From an uncultured Clostridia bacterium (GTDB taxonomy: Bacteria; Bacillota; Clostridia; Oscillospirales; Oscillospiraceae): a stretch of 5,403 nucleotides of DNA. Below are positions 5,034-5,403 of the stretch, one piece after another (within the stretch, counting starts at the first letter, position 1; each line of letters starts with the position of its first letter). Position numbers and translations under genes: made by a program. Under the pieces are notes generated by a model, which saw only the letters and a program-made list of their open reading frames with translations, searched no databases and was not told the DNA's origin. The stretch is taken from assembly GCA_938049125.1 (NCBI GenBank), contig CALICR010000192.1:1-5403 (forward strand), written 5' to 3'.

Positions 5034-5403
5034 TTACTGCTCGGCCTTCTTCTTGCGGAGGAGGATGAAGGCGGCTGCGGCTGCGGTGAGCATGGCCGCG
5101 GCGCAGAGCACGAGGTTGGCGCTGTCGCCGGTCTTGACGCCGGTGCTCCAGCCCGCGTACAGCGTGATGTCGCCGTCCAGGGAATAGATGGTGTCCGCCG
5201 TCACGAGGGTCTTGCCGTTGTCGGCGTGCCAGCCTGCGAAGGTGTAGCCGTCGCGCTTGGGCGTGGGCAGTTTGCCGACGGGCTGGTCGAAGGTCACGGT
5301 GATCGTGGAGGTCTTCTTGGAGCCGTCGTTGGGATCCAGGGTGATGGTGTAGGTGTTAGCCTTCCACTGGGCGGTGAGGGTGGAGTCGCCGGCCACGGTG
5401 TAG
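5034..5403 (-). CDS. InlB-repeat cell-surface protein with C-terminal anchor (partial, N-terminus off the window)
   Basis: Only the last 122 complete codons are in the window; the frame stays open through the right edge and the gene continues upstream there. A GTG at 5394-5396 is probably just an internal Val in YTVAGDSTLTAQW, which reads as the end of one InlB/Listeria-Bacteroides repeat (Flg_new family). A full repeat follows, from NTYTITLDPNDG through RDGYTFAGWHADNGK to DGDITLYAGW. The C-terminus is GVKTGDSANL (KTGD at 5124-5135), about 19 hydrophobic, Ala-rich residues and RKKKAEQ, the layout of a sortase sorting signal with a poor or lost LPxTG box. The protein is therefore probably displayed on the cell surface. 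It has its own terminator, is convergent with the signalling operon and shows no functional tie to it. Confidence 0.87.
   Translation of the reverse strand, partial: YTVAGDSTLTAQWKANTYTITLDPNDGSKKTSTITVTFDQPVGKLPTPKRDGYTFAGWHADNGKTLVTADTIYSLDGDITLYAGWSTGVKTGDSANLVLCAAAMLTAAAAAFILLRKKKAEQ

Overview
The window looks like chromosomal DNA from a G+C-rich Firmicute, most probably a gut Clostridia member of the Oscillospiraceae/Ruminococcaceae type. This is inferred from strong GGAGG-type ribosome binding sites, a strong G/C bias at third codon positions, a Hanks-type kinase with the HRDISPDN catalytic loop and a zinc-ribbon start, and a TIR protein and an InlB-repeat surface protein of styles common in that group. 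The species cannot be named from the sequence alone.

Layout. Bases 1-83 probably hold the last codons of an upstream gene. Bases 101-4910 hold five tightly packed plus-strand genes with gaps of 13-31 bp: a 65-aa acidic protein of unknown function, a PP2C-type Ser/Thr phosphatase (241 aa), a membrane-spanning Ser/Thr kinase (752 aa) with an N-terminal zinc ribbon and a large extracytoplasmic beta-rich region, a STAS-domain protein (120 aa), and a TIR domain-charged helix-FHA domain fusion (388 aa). The operon ends in a strong GC-rich hairpin. A second hairpin with an A-tract (T-tract on the minus strand) terminates a convergent gene, of which only the 3' part (5034-5403, minus strand) is present: an InlB/Listeria-Bacteroides-repeat cell-surface protein with a C-terminal KTGD-hydrophobic-RKKK anchor.

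How the genes may work together (inference). The kinase probably senses something outside the cell and phosphorylates cytoplasmic targets, and the PP2C enzyme reverses this. The FHA domain of the TIR fusion can read phosphothreonine made by the kinase, which would tie a possible NAD-consuming or scaffold TIR module to the phosphorylation state. The STAS protein suggests a partner-switching arm. The combination of TIR, a roughly 90-residue ER/K-type helix and FHA in one polypeptide, inside a kinase/phosphatase/STAS operon, is the most interesting feature here. Whether it is a defence, stress or envelope-signalling system cannot be decided from this window. I saw no tRNA, rRNA, CRISPR array, insertion sequence or riboswitch.
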